NCBI GenBank assembly: GCA_910588875.1
Contig: CAJURT010000036.1
Location: 1-35,992 of the forward strand
From: an uncultured Lachnospiraceae bacterium
Lineage (GTDB): Bacteria; Bacillota; Clostridia; Lachnospirales; Lachnospiraceae
Length of the DNA: 35,992 nt
Direction: 5' to 3'
The notes beneath the pieces are model-generated. The model ran no database searches and was not told the DNA's origin. It saw only the letters and a program-made list of their open reading frames with translations. Both the position numbers and the translations under genes were made by a program. Within the stretch, counting starts at the first letter, position 1. Each line of letters starts with the position of its first letter. Of this stretch, positions 24,921-32,977 are shown piece by piece.

Positions 24921-25933
24921 CACAGCTTCCTCCCCTCCAGTCCGGCATAGGGACGCAACTGGGCAGTCAGCTGTTCAAACTGTGCGAAGGTCAGGGACTG
25001 GGGGCCGTCTGACAGGGCCCGGGCCGGGTCAGGATGGACCTCGATCATCAGGCCGTCTGCCCCGGCGGCAATGGCGCACTTGGCCAGGGGCGGCACGTAG
25101 GCCCGGACACCGGTGGCATGGCTGGGATCCACGATGACAGGCAGATGGCTTTTGCTGCGCAGCACCGGCACGGCGCTGATGTCTAAGGTGTTGCGGGTGC
25201 TTGTCTCATAGGTGCGGATGCCCCGCTCACAGAGGACCACCCGCTCATTGCCTTCTGACATGATATACTCGGCGGCATTCAGCCACTCATCGATGGTGGC
25301 GGAAAGCCCCCGTTTTAAGAGAACAGGTATCCCGGCCTTCCCGGCTTCCTTCAAAAGTTCGAAGTTCTGCATGTTCCGGGCGCCGATCTGCAGCATGTCC
25401 ACATATTTGACCGCAGTCTCAATGGCATGGTGGCTGGTGACCTCGCAGATGACTGCCAGCCCGGTGGCATCCCTGGCTTCTTTCATATATTTCAGCCCTT
25501 CCTCCTCAAGCCCCTGGAAGGAATAGGGGGAGGTGCGGGGCTTATAGGCGCCGCCCCGCAGGAAGTTGGCTCCGGCTTTTTTCACGGCAACGGCTGTTTC
25601 CAAAAGCTGTTCCCGGCTCTCCACTGCACAGGGGCCGGCCATGATGGTCAGGGTGCCCGGGCCGATGGAGGTATTGCCCACCGGGACGAGGGAAGGCTCA
25701 GGGTGGAACTTGCGGTTGGCAAGCTTGTAGGACTCGGTGACGGGCACCACCTTGTCCACCCCGTCGGCAATCTCGAAGCTGATTCCGTTCAGCAAAGATT
25801 TATCACCCACGACCCCCACAATGGTGACCTCGCGGCCTTCTGACAGATGCACCTGCAGCCCTCTGGTCTCGATCTGGCAGGTCACGTTATGGATTGCCTC
25901 TTTGGAGGCGCCTGGTTTCATAATAATAATCAT
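24920..25933 (-). CDS. aroF: 3-deoxy-7-phosphoheptulonate synthase
   Basis: A 337-residue DAHP synthase of the type Ibeta group, the first step of aromatic amino acid synthesis, joining PEP and erythrose 4-phosphate. An N-terminal ferredoxin-like regulatory domain (about 1-70, IIIMKPGASKEAI onward) precedes the barrel, which carries AGPCAVES (about 98-105), FLRGGAYKPRTSPYSFQG, LLKRGLSAT and VIVDPSHATG with the metal-binding His. AAGGAG precedes the ATG. It is the first gene of the operon with tyrA and aroA; feedback control by tyrosine or by other aromatics is plausible but not shown. Confidence 0.95.
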   Translation of the reverse strand: MIIIMKPGASKEAIHNVTCQIETRGLQVHLSEGREVTIVGVVGDKSLLNGISFEIADGVDKVVPVTESYKLANRKFHPEPSLVPVGNTSIGPGTLTIMAGPCAVESREQLLETAVAVKKAGANFLRGGAYKPRTSPYSFQGLEEEGLKYMKEARDATGLAVICEVTSHHAIETAVKYVDMLQIGARNMQNFELLKEAGKAGIPVLLKRGLSATIDEWLNAAEYIMSEGNERVVLCERGIRTYETSTRNTLDISAVPVLRSKSHLPVIVDPSHATGVRAYVPPLAKCAIAAGADGLMIEVHPDPARALSDGPQSLTFAQFEQLTAQLRPYAGLEGRKL

Positions 25934-25977
25934 AAGAAGCTCCTTAAAATGTTCGGTTGTCTGTTTTTTCTCCCGCT

Positions 25978-26006
25978 ATTTTAGCGCACCTGTGTGGGAT
26001 TGTCAA
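25978..26006 (-). promoter_or_regulatory. Promoter of aroF-tyrA-aroA
   Basis: On the minus strand TTGACA (26006-26001), 17 bases, TAAAAT (25983-25978), about 45 bases before the aroF start. Confidence 0.8.
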
Positions 26007-26134
26007 CGCTTTGTGACTTTAAAGTTTGACGCTTTGATGTTTTAAAGCATAAGGCGCTGCTTGGAAAAAGAATATGACTAACGAGGAAAGATCAGTAAAA
26101 GATGACAAAAAAATAAAATTATTACTAAAAATAG

Positions 26135-26163
26135 TTGTAAAAAATATATGATTCATATATACT
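26135..26163 (+). promoter_or_regulatory. Promoter of the EIIA-Glc gene
   Basis: TTGTAA (26135-26140), 17 A/T-rich bases, TATACT (26158-26163), followed by the gene at 26211. It is divergent from the aroF promoter, with about 130 bases between the -35 elements. Confidence 0.7.
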
Positions 26164-26210
26164 GTCTTTACAAGATGCCATTGAATAATTATGAAGGGGG
26201 AGTTAAAGTT

Positions 26211-26678
26211 ATGGGATTTTTCAGCAGAAAGAAGAAGGAAGAATTTGTGTGCCCGATGACCGGGATTTTGTGTCCTATGGAGGAGGTTCCGGATCCGGCA
26301 TTTTCGGAGAAGCTGATGGGTGACGGGTTTGCGGTGGAACTGACAGAAGGGGCAGTGAAGGCGCCGGTAAGCGGGACGATTGCCGCCGCCTTTCCTACCG
26401 GCCATGCCTTTGGCATCCAGACAAAGGAGGGAATGGAGATCCTGATCCATATCGGGATTGACACCGTGAATCTGCAGGGCCAGGGATTTGCAGTGAAGGT
26501 GAAGGCAGGGGACACGGTCAAGCAGGGGGATGTGCTGGTTGATGTGGATGTGGACTATGTGAAGGGGCAGGGCAAGTCTGTGTGCTCACCTGTGATTTTC
26601 ACGGGAGGCCAGAAGATTGAACTGTTAAAGACCGGAGCCGTGGAGGCCGGGGAAGGAAATATTATCAAAATAAAATAA
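26211..26678 (+). CDS. Stand-alone PTS glucose-type EIIA
   Basis: A 155-residue EIIA of the glucose/sucrose family (Crr type), a cytoplasmic phosphocarrier. The core includes VKAPVSGTIAAAF, a first active-site His in TGHAFGIQTKEGME, and the phosphorylated His in ILIHIGIDTVNLQGQGF, both as in IIA-Glc. No EIIB or EIIC is encoded next to it, so it may serve several sugar permeases or act in regulation, as free EIIA-Glc proteins do. The start at 26211 has GAAGGGGGAG upstream; an open frame from 26148 begins inside the promoter and is rejected. No hairpin terminator is seen before the promoter of the next gene. Confidence 0.9.
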   Translation: MGFFSRKKKEEFVCPMTGILCPMEEVPDPAFSEKLMGDGFAVELTEGAVKAPVSGTIAAAFPTGHAFGIQTKEGMEILIHIGIDTVNLQGQGFAVKVKAGDTVKQGDVLVDVDVDYVKGQGKSVCSPVIFTGGQKIELLKTGAVEAGEGNIIKIK

Positions 26679-26701
26679 TTTGTGCAAAAACGCTCTTTGT
26701 C

Positions 26702-26730
26702 TTGTAATTTGCGTACTTTTTTAGTAAAAT
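26702..26730 (+). promoter_or_regulatory. Promoter of the EF-G-like gene
   Basis: TTGTAA (26702-26707), 17 bases, TAAAAT (26725-26730); the start codon is at 26770 with AGGAGGGA before it. Confidence 0.75.
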
Positions 26731-26769
26731 ATCCTCATGGACAAAATCTGAAGTACAGGAGGGACTTTT

Positions 26770-28872
26770 ATGAACGTGTATGGAACACAGCAAATCCGTA
26801 ATGTCGCGTTGCTTGGCCATGGAGGCGCAGGTAAGACGACGGTGGCAGAGGCACTGGCCCTGGTTACCGGAGTCACCAAGCGGATGGGGAAGGTGACTGA
26901 CGGCAATACGATCAGCGACTATGATAAAGAAGAGATCAAGCGTCAGTTTTCTATCTCCACATCGTTGATTCCGCTGGAGTATAAGGGAGAGGACGGCCTG
27001 ATTAAGATCAATTTGCTGGATACCCCGGGATATTTTGATTTTGTGGGAGAGGTGGAAGAGGCCATCAGTGTGGCGGATGCCGCGATCATTGTGGTGAACT
27101 GCAAGGCCGGCATCGAGGTGGGAACCGAGAAGGCCTGGGAACTCTGCGAGAAGCTGAACCTGCCCCGGCTGTTTTTCGTGACCAACATGGATGACGACCA
27201 TGCCAGCTACCGGGAACTGGTGTTAAAGCTGGAGACCCGCTTCGGCAGGAAGATTGCGCCCTTCCAGCTGCCGATCCGTGAGAACGAAAAGTTTGTGGGA
27301 TATGTGAATGTGGTGAAGATGGCCGGGCGCCGCTTTACGAATATGAGTGATTATGAGGAGTGCGAGATTCCGGAGTATTCCCAGAAGAATTTAGGTATTG
27401 CCAGGGAAGCGCTGATGGAAGCCGTGGCGGAGACCAGCGAAGAGTACATGGAGCGTTACTTCTCCGGTGAGGAGTTCACCCAGGAGGAGATTTCCGCAGC
27501 TTTGAGGGAGCATGTGATTGACGGCAATATCGTGCCGATCCTGATGGGTTCCGGCATCAACTGCCAGGGCTTTAAGACCCTTTTGCAGGCCATTGACCGC
27601 TACTTCCCCACCCCGGATAAGTTTGAGTGCATCGGTGTGGACGTGTCCACAGGTGAGCGTTTTACTGCAAAATACAATGACCAGGTTTCCCTGTCTGCCC
27701 GGGTGTTTAAGACCATCGTGGATCCCTTTATCGGCAAATATTCCCTGATGAAGGTGTGCACGGGAACCTTAAAGCCGGATTCCGTGATTTATAATGTGAA
27801 TAAAGATGCAGAGGAGAAGGTGGGCAAGGTATACCTGCTGCGGGGCAAGGATTCTATCGAGGTGCCGGAATTAAAGGCCGGTGATATCGGAGCCGTGGCG
27901 AAGCTGAATGTGACCCAGACCGGGGATACCATTGCAGTGCGCACCGCCCCCATCGTATATCATAAGCCCCAGATCTCCACTCCATACACCTATATGCGGT
28001 ATAAGACCGTGACCAAGGGGGATGAGGACAAGGTAAGCAGCGCACTGGCGAAGCTGACCGAGGAGGATCTGACCCTGAAGGCAGTCAACGATAAGGAGAA
28101 TCGGCAGCTGCTTTTGTACGGCATCGGAGACCAGCAGCTTGAGGTGGTGGTCAGCAAGCTTTTGAGCCGTTATAAAGTAGATGTGGAACTGAGCAAGCCG
28201 AAATTTGCCTTCCGCGAGACCATCCGCAAGAAAGTGGAGGTTCAGGGCAAGTATAAGAAGCAGACCGGCGGACACGGGCAGTACGGCGATGTGAAGATGA
28301 CCTTCGAGCCCTCCGGCGACCTGGAGACTCCTTACGTATTTGAGGAGAACGTATTCGGCGGCGCTGTGCCCAGGAATTACTTCCCGGCTGTTGAGAAGGG
28401 CGTGCAGGAAAGCTGCGTGAAGGGTCCTCTGGCTGCCTATCCGGTGGTGGGCGTGAAGGCTACCCTGATTGACGGCTCTTACCATCCGGTGGATTCCTCC
28501 GAGATGGCCTTTAAGACAGCGGCTTCCATGGCCTTCAAGAAGGGATTCATGGATGCCAACCCGGTTCTCTTAGAGCCCATCGCTTCGGTGAAGGTGACGG
28601 TGCCGGATAAGTTTACCGGCGATGTCATGGGAGATCTGAACCGCCGCAGAGGACGTGTGCTGGGCATGAATTCCGACCACCACGGCAAGCAGATCATTGA
28701 GGCGGATGTGCCGATGTCCGAGATGTTCGGCTACAATACAGACCTGCGTTCCATGACTGGGGGGATCGGCCTCTTTGAGTACGAGTTTGCCCGCTATGAG
28801 CAGGCGCCCGGGGATATCCAGAAGAAGGAAGTGGAGGCACGGGCGGCTAAGGTTGACAAGATGGATGCGTAA
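26770..28872 (+). CDS. Elongation factor G-like GTPase (paralogue)
   Basis: A 700-residue translational GTPase of the EF-G-like group, probably binding the ribosome like EF-G but not the main fusA, since no rpsL/rpsG/tuf context is present. The P-loop is GHGGAGKTT (16-24). The G3 motif is DTPGY (84-88), where EF-G has DTPGH with a catalytic His. The G4 motif reads TNMD, where NKMD is usual. Domain II, the domain III/IV segment GGHGQYGDVKM and the C-terminal domain V are complete, so the protein is not truncated. The altered GTPase residues suggest slower or differently triggered hydrolysis. Function is unassigned. Confidence 0.87.
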   Translation: MNVYGTQQIRNVALLGHGGAGKTTVAEALALVTGVTKRMGKVTDGNTISDYDKEEIKRQFSISTSLIPLEYKGEDGLIKINLLDTPGYFDFVGEVEEAISVADAAIIVVNCKAGIEVGTEKAWELCEKLNLPRLFFVTNMDDDHASYRELVLKLETRFGRKIAPFQLPIRENEKFVGYVNVVKMAGRRFTNMSDYEECEIPEYSQKNLGIAREALMEAVAETSEEYMERYFSGEEFTQEEISAALREHVIDGNIVPILMGSGINCQGFKTLLQAIDRYFPTPDKFECIGVDVSTGERFTAKYNDQVSLSARVFKTIVDPFIGKYSLMKVCTGTLKPDSVIYNVNKDAEEKVGKVYLLRGKDSIEVPELKAGDIGAVAKLNVTQTGDTIAVRTAPIVYHKPQISTPYTYMRYKTVTKGDEDKVSSALAKLTEEDLTLKAVNDKENRQLLLYGIGDQQLEVVVSKLLSRYKVDVELSKPKFAFRETIRKKVEVQGKYKKQTGGHGQYGDVKMTFEPSGDLETPYVFEENVFGGAVPRNYFPAVEKGVQESCVKGPLAAYPVVGVKATLIDGSYHPVDSSEMAFKTAASMAFKKGFMDANPVLLEPIASVKVTVPDKFTGDVMGDLNRRRGRVLGMNSDHHGKQIIEADVPMSEMFGYNTDLRSMTGGIGLFEYEFARYEQAPGDIQKKEVEARAAKVDKMDA

Positions 28873-28874
28873 CA

Positions 28875-28922
28875 AAGCAGGGGGGAAAGCAGGCAGGATG
28901 GCGGCTTTCCCCCTGCTTTATG
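28875..28922 (+). terminator. Hairpin after the EF-G-like gene
   Basis: AGCAGGGGGGAAAGC starting at 28876 pairs with GCTTTCCCCCTGCT ending at 28918. Only TTTA follows, so the T tract is short. Confidence 0.65.
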
Positions 28923-29010
28923 AAATGTGCGGATCAGGGTTATTCCAGAGGGCACAGCAAGGCGTAATAGCGCCGTATTTGGCGTAATTCCAGGAGTGAC
29001 GGAGGATTAA

Positions 29011-29937
29011 ATGGAAATAAGGAGACAATTTTCCCGGATTGGATGGGCATTCGTGGTGTTCTGCCTGGTGGATGTCATAATACAGGTTGTGATGGCAGTG
29101 GGGATTGTGTTGGGGAATTCGCATGGATATATGTGGATATCAGATGTGAATTTTCTTTTGCTTGGGCAGGTTTCCATGTATGTGTTTGCCTTTCCGGTAT
29201 TCTGGCTGATGATGAAGCGGATTCCGTCCTGGAAAAAGGATGAGGGGGAAAAGATCTCCTTGGGCAGTTTCTTTTTGTGGGCTGTGGTGTGCTTTGGCTA
29301 TACTTATATCGGGAATTTTTTGGGGCAGATATTTATGGGGGGCATGGAGGCCTTCACAGGCATGCCGCAGGAAAATCCGGTAATGGATACTCTGAACCAG
29401 ATGAACCCATGGATGGTGTTTTTGACCACAGTGATTGTGGCGCCGGCCATGGAAGAGGTGATGTTTAGGAAGATTCTTATTGACCGGATAGTGCCTTTTG
29501 GCCAGGGGGTGGCGGTTGTTGTGTCCGGGATAGCCTTTGGGCTCTTCCACGGGAATTTTTACCAGTTTTTTTATGCCTGTGGCCTGGGGATGATTTTTGC
29601 CTATCTTTATAGCAGCACCGGGAGGGTGCGTTATGGGATTTTTCTGCACATGATGATCAATATGGTGGGAGGGGTATTGCCGATAGCATTGATACAGGGG
29701 ATGGATGGATTCGGTGCAGAGACTGCGGTGTCACTGCTTGGCGTAATGCTGCTGGGCATATTAATGCTTGGGAGCGTGGCTGGGGCAATCGTGCTGACTT
29801 GCATCTTTGCCGGGCGTCTCACCTGGTTTAAAGGCTGGGCCCCACTGCCGGAGAAGGGGTTCTGGCGGCTTGTGCTGACGGCGCCGGGGGTTGTGGTGTT
29901 CCTTGTGATATGTGCCATATTGTTTTTTGTATCATAG
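29011..29937 (+). CDS. CPBP family intramembrane metalloprotease (first)
   Basis: A 308-residue membrane protein with about eight hydrophobic segments, in the CPBP (CaaX protease/bacteriocin-processing) family. The three signature motifs are present: EEVMFR (Glu148, Glu149, Arg153), FGLFHGN (His180) and HMMIN (His213, Asn217). Members cleave membrane proteins or peptides, and some protect against bacteriocins. GGAGGATTAA precedes the ATG. The stop codon lies in a perfect 15-bp inverted repeat. It stands alone, with no bacteriocin precursor recognised nearby. A second, smaller family member is encoded at 31189. Confidence 0.85.
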   Translation: MEIRRQFSRIGWAFVVFCLVDVIIQVVMAVGIVLGNSHGYMWISDVNFLLLGQVSMYVFAFPVFWLMMKRIPSWKKDEGEKISLGSFFLWAVVCFGYTYIGNFLGQIFMGGMEAFTGMPQENPVMDTLNQMNPWMVFLTTVIVAPAMEEVMFRKILIDRIVPFGQGVAVVVSGIAFGLFHGNFYQFFYACGLGMIFAYLYSSTGRVRYGIFLHMMINMVGGVLPIALIQGMDGFGAETAVSLLGVMLLGILMLGSVAGAIVLTCIFAGRLTWFKGWAPLPEKGFWRLVLTAPGVVVFLVICAILFFVS

Positions 29938-29959
29938 GGTATGTCCTATGATACAAAAA
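29924..29959. repeat. Perfect 15-bp inverted repeat across the CPBP stop codon
   Basis: TTTTTGTATCATAGG (29924-29938) is the exact complement of CCTATGATACAAAAA (29945-29959), with a 6-base loop. The stop codon TAG (29935-29937) lies in the left arm. No T tract follows on either strand, so it is not an ordinary terminator. Confidence 0.8.
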
Positions 29960-30025
29960 CGCTCCGCTTGGGACTGCACTGCGGCGGAGAGGATTATGCC
30001 GCTTAAGGGGCCCGCCGCAGGCGGA

Positions 30026-30051
30026 GAATCCTGCGAAGCAGGATTCTTTTT
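30026..30051 (+). terminator. Terminator downstream of the CPBP gene
   Basis: GAATCCTGC (30026-30034), loop GAA, GCAGGATTC (30038-30046), then five T. Other small GC-rich hairpins (such as CCGCCGCAGGCGG near 30012-30024) lie just before it. Confidence 0.85.
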
Positions 30052-30111
30052 ATAAATAATTAAAGCAATGGGCCAAGTACCGTACTCTCAGGGACATTTG
30101 GCGAATGCCGG

Positions 30112-31044
30112 TTATTGGATGATGGTACCGGCCTTGCCGTCTATGCTGTCCAGAGCCTTGTCTAAGGAAGTGATGATGGTGCTGCGGCCTTTTCCTGCCT
30201 TCAGGAAGGCGATGGCCGCCTCCACCTTGGGAAGCATGGAGGCAAATTCAAAATGCCCCTGGCGGATGTATTCTTCCGCCTGGCTGGTGGACATATGGCG
30301 GATAGGCTGTTCCCTGGGGGTGCCATAGTTTAGGGTTACGTTGGCCACGCTGGTGAGGATCATCAGCACATCGGCGTCGGCCTCCGCTGCCAGGAGGCCG
30401 GCAGCCAGATCCTTCTCAATAACTGCACTGGCGCCCTTTAAGCGGGAACCCTGCTCCAGTACGGGAATGCCGCCCCCGCCGCAGCAGATGACGATCTGAT
30501 CCGCATCGAGCAAGGCACGGATGGCATCGATCTCCACGATGGCTACGGGCCTGGGTGCGGCTACGATCCGCTGCCATCCCTTCCCGGGGACTTCGGCCAC
30601 ATAATTCCCCTTGGCCTCCTCGGCATCTGCTTCCGGGCGGGTCATGTAACGGCCGATTTTTTTGACCGGTGTGTAGAAGGAATCGTCATAGGGGTTTACC
30701 ATCATCTGGGTCAGGATGGTGGAAACCGGTTTGTAGATACCGCGCCGGATCAGTTCAGAGCGGATGCCGTTTTGAAGATCATATCCGATATAGCCCTGGC
30801 TCATGGCAGAGCAGACAGACATGGGAGCGGCGGTATAACCGGGATGCTGTTTGGAAAATTCATTCATGGCGGTGTGGATCATGCCCACCTGAGGGGCATT
30901 GCTGTGGACAAGCGCCACCTGCCACCCTTTCTGGATAAAATCGGCAACTACCTGGGCTGTGCCGATGACAGCCTCTTTCTGTTCCGGGAGATTGGTGCCG
31001 AGGGCGTGGTGCCCCAGTGCCATGACAATGCGCTTTTTAGCCAT
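30112..31044 (-). CDS. Carbamate kinase-family protein (YqeA-like)
   Basis: A 310-residue amino-acid-kinase-fold protein like carbamate kinase, which makes ATP from carbamoyl phosphate and ADP. C-terminal motifs SMLPKVEAAIAF and GKAGTII and the mid segment SQGYIGYDLQN fit the YqeA/ArcC group. Two substrate-loop motifs differ from the usual form: GHHAL (11-15) where GGNAL is normal, and HSNAPQVG (47-54) where HGNGPQVG is normal. Activity or substrate may therefore differ. The start at 31044 has AAGGAC upstream; a longer frame to 31137 runs through the promoter. No arginine deiminase or ornithine carbamoyltransferase gene lies next to it. Confidence 0.85.
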   Translation of the reverse strand: MAKKRIVMALGHHALGTNLPEQKEAVIGTAQVVADFIQKGWQVALVHSNAPQVGMIHTAMNEFSKQHPGYTAAPMSVCSAMSQGYIGYDLQNGIRSELIRRGIYKPVSTILTQMMVNPYDDSFYTPVKKIGRYMTRPEADAEEAKGNYVAEVPGKGWQRIVAAPRPVAIVEIDAIRALLDADQIVICCGGGGIPVLEQGSRLKGASAVIEKDLAAGLLAAEADADVLMILTSVANVTLNYGTPREQPIRHMSTSQAEEYIRQGHFEFASMLPKVEAAIAFLKAGKGRSTIITSLDKALDSIDGKAGTIIQ

Positions 31045-31108
31045 TGGAAAGTCCTTCTTTCTCTCTGTGTTCTCAGGAATCAGGTTCCTGTAATGAAAAT
31101 TTAGTAAC

Positions 31109-31137
31109 ATTATAGTGTTTTCACTGGAAAAATGCAA
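31109..31137 (-). promoter_or_regulatory. Promoter of the carbamate kinase-like gene
   Basis: Minus strand: TTGCAT (31137-31132), 17 bases, TATAAT (31114-31109). It overlaps the plus-strand promoter at 31125-31153. Confidence 0.65.
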
Positions 31138-31153
31138 CAGGTTTTGCTATACT
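31125..31153 (+). promoter_or_regulatory. Promoter of the second CPBP gene
   Basis: TGGAAA (31125-31130), 17 bases, TATACT (31148-31153), 35 bases before the start codon. It shares 13 bases with the opposing promoter. Confidence 0.6.
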
Positions 31154-31188
31154 GTAACGGATGAAAGCCCTACAGGAGGGAATACTTC

Positions 31189-31944
31189 ATGCAAAAGAAG
31201 ATCCTGAGGATGCTTCTTCCTCTGTTGGTCTATGAAATTGTTGGAGAACTGGTGTTTGTATTATGGCAGTTTGGCCACGGCCAGGCCAGGGAGGCCCAGG
31301 CGCTGCCTCTGACGGCCCTGGCTTCCGTGTTGTCATCGGTTCTTTTGGGCAGGGAATACCGGCATCTGAGAGAAGGAACCGGGCCGGGAGGAAAAGAAAA
31401 GGCTTTTTCTCGTGGGCATTTTTATTTCTGGGCCAATTGCCTGGCTGCAGGTATCGGCGCCTGCCTGTTTTTTAACGGCGTTTTAAGGCTTCTGCCGATA
31501 CCTGGCGAGGGTTACCGCCAGTCAGGCCGGATATTGTACGGCCCGCCGCTTATGGTTCAGCTGGCCTGCATGGGGATATTGATCCCTTTGGGGGAAGAAC
31601 TGGTGTTTCGGGGGCTTTTATATGGCAGGCTGCGCCAAGAACTGCCTTTTTGGAAAGCGGCGGCGGTATCTGCCCTGTGCTTCGGGCTGTTCCACGGCAA
31701 TCTGATCCAGGGAGTTTATGCAGGACTGCTGGGGATGTTTTTGGCAGCAGTCTTTGAACATGGCCAAAGCCTGTGGGGATGCTGGCTGTTTCATAGTGCA
31801 GCCAATATCGCAGCGATTTTCCTGACCCATATTTTGGGGGAGGAAGGAGGGCAGGCCGGTTGCCGGATGGCAATGGCAGTTGCCGGGGGAGGCCTGCTTA
31901 TGGCTGCATACAATACAATAAGAAGGGACGGAAAAAGGACGTGA
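31189..31944 (+). CDS. CPBP family intramembrane metalloprotease (second)
   Basis: A 251-residue membrane protein with the CPBP motifs EELVFRG (Glu136, Glu137, Arg141), FGLFHGN (His169) and FHSAAN (His202, Asn206). It is shorter than the family member at 29011, whose middle FGLFHGN it shares. GGAGGG lies before the ATG. Its stop overlaps the GTG start of the glycosyltransferase gene by three bases (GTGA), so the two are probably made together; why a membrane protease is paired with a glycosyltransferase is unknown. Confidence 0.85.
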   Translation: MQKKILRMLLPLLVYEIVGELVFVLWQFGHGQAREAQALPLTALASVLSSVLLGREYRHLREGTGPGGKEKAFSRGHFYFWANCLAAGIGACLFFNGVLRLLPIPGEGYRQSGRILYGPPLMVQLACMGILIPLGEELVFRGLLYGRLRQELPFWKAAAVSALCFGLFHGNLIQGVYAGLLGMFLAAVFEHGQSLWGCWLFHSAANIAAIFLTHILGEEGGQAGCRMAMAVAGGGLLMAAYNTIRRDGKRT

Positions 31945-32960
31945 AGCTGTTATCCATAGCAATACCATGCTATAATTCGGAAGGTTATATGAAAAGATGC
32001 ATTGATTCCCTGCTGCCGGGCGGAGATGAGGTGGAGATCCTGATTGTGGACGATGGTTCCCTCAAAGACAGGACGGCAGAGATAGCAGATGAATATGAGA
32101 AAAAGTATCCGGGGATCTGCCGGGCCATCCATCAGGAGAACGGCGGCCATGGGGAGGCGGTCAATGCAGGGCTCCGGGCTGCCACAGGCATTTACTTTAA
32201 GGTGGTGGACAGTGACGACTGGGTGAACGGGGAGGCCTATAAGGAGGTTCTTGAGGTGCTGCGCCGGTTTGTCTATGGCGATGAGACCCTGGACATGCTG
32301 GTGACGAATTTTGTCTATGAGAAACAGGGAGCAAAGCATAAGCGGGTGATGCAGTACCGCACGGCCCTTCCAAAGCGGGAACTGATGACCTGGGATGATG
32401 TGAAGGTGTTTATCCTGGGGCAGTATATCCTGATGCATTCTGTCGTGTACCGCACAGGGATGCTGCGGGACTGCGGCCTGGAACTTCCCAAACATACTTT
32501 TTATGTGGATAATATTTTTGTATACCAGCCCCTTCCCTATGTGAAAACGCTATACTATCTTGATGTGAATTTTTACCGCTATTTTATCGGCAGGGAGGAT
32601 CAGTCAGTCAATGAACAGGTGATGATCGGGCGGATTGACCAGCAGATCCTGGTGACAAAGCTGATGCTGGACTGCTGCGACCTCTCAAAGGTGGGGAGCA
32701 GGAAGCTGCGCCACTACATGGTCCGTTACCTGGAGATTATGATGACAATATCTTCCATTTTGGCAATCAAGTCTGGGATGGAGGAGAATATGGCGAAGAA
32801 AAAGGAATTGTGGCAGTATTTGAGGAAAAAGAATTTTCCGCTGTTTTTGCGGCTGCGGTGGGGATTTTTAGGGCAGGGGATGAACCTTCCCGGCAAGAGT
32901 GGCAGGACTGTATCCATCGCAGGCTATAAGATCAGCCAGAAGTTTTTTGGCTTTAATTAA
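31941..32960 (+). CDS. Family 2 glycosyltransferase
   Basis: A 339-residue GT-A-fold glycosyltransferase that transfers a sugar from a nucleotide donor. N-terminal motifs are LLSIAIPCYNSEGYM, ILIVDDGSLKDRT (nucleotide-binding Asp pair) and VVDSDDW (metal-binding DxD-like). The C-terminal half is basic with aromatic patches but has no clear membrane helix. The start is GTG at 31941, since the conserved strand KLLSIAIP starts there and the codon overlaps the upstream stop; a longer frame from 31860 lies inside the CPBP gene. The acceptor is unknown; a cell-surface glycan is the usual case. Confidence 0.87.
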   Translation: MKLLSIAIPCYNSEGYMKRCIDSLLPGGDEVEILIVDDGSLKDRTAEIADEYEKKYPGICRAIHQENGGHGEAVNAGLRAATGIYFKVVDSDDWVNGEAYKEVLEVLRRFVYGDETLDMLVTNFVYEKQGAKHKRVMQYRTALPKRELMTWDDVKVFILGQYILMHSVVYRTGMLRDCGLELPKHTFYVDNIFVYQPLPYVKTLYYLDVNFYRYFIGREDQSVNEQVMIGRIDQQILVTKLMLDCCDLSKVGSRKLRHYMVRYLEIMMTISSILAIKSGMEENMAKKKELWQYLRKKNFPLFLRLRWGFLGQGMNLPGKSGRTVSIAGYKISQKFFGFN

Positions 32961-32977
32961 AAGGCGGAGGGATTCAA

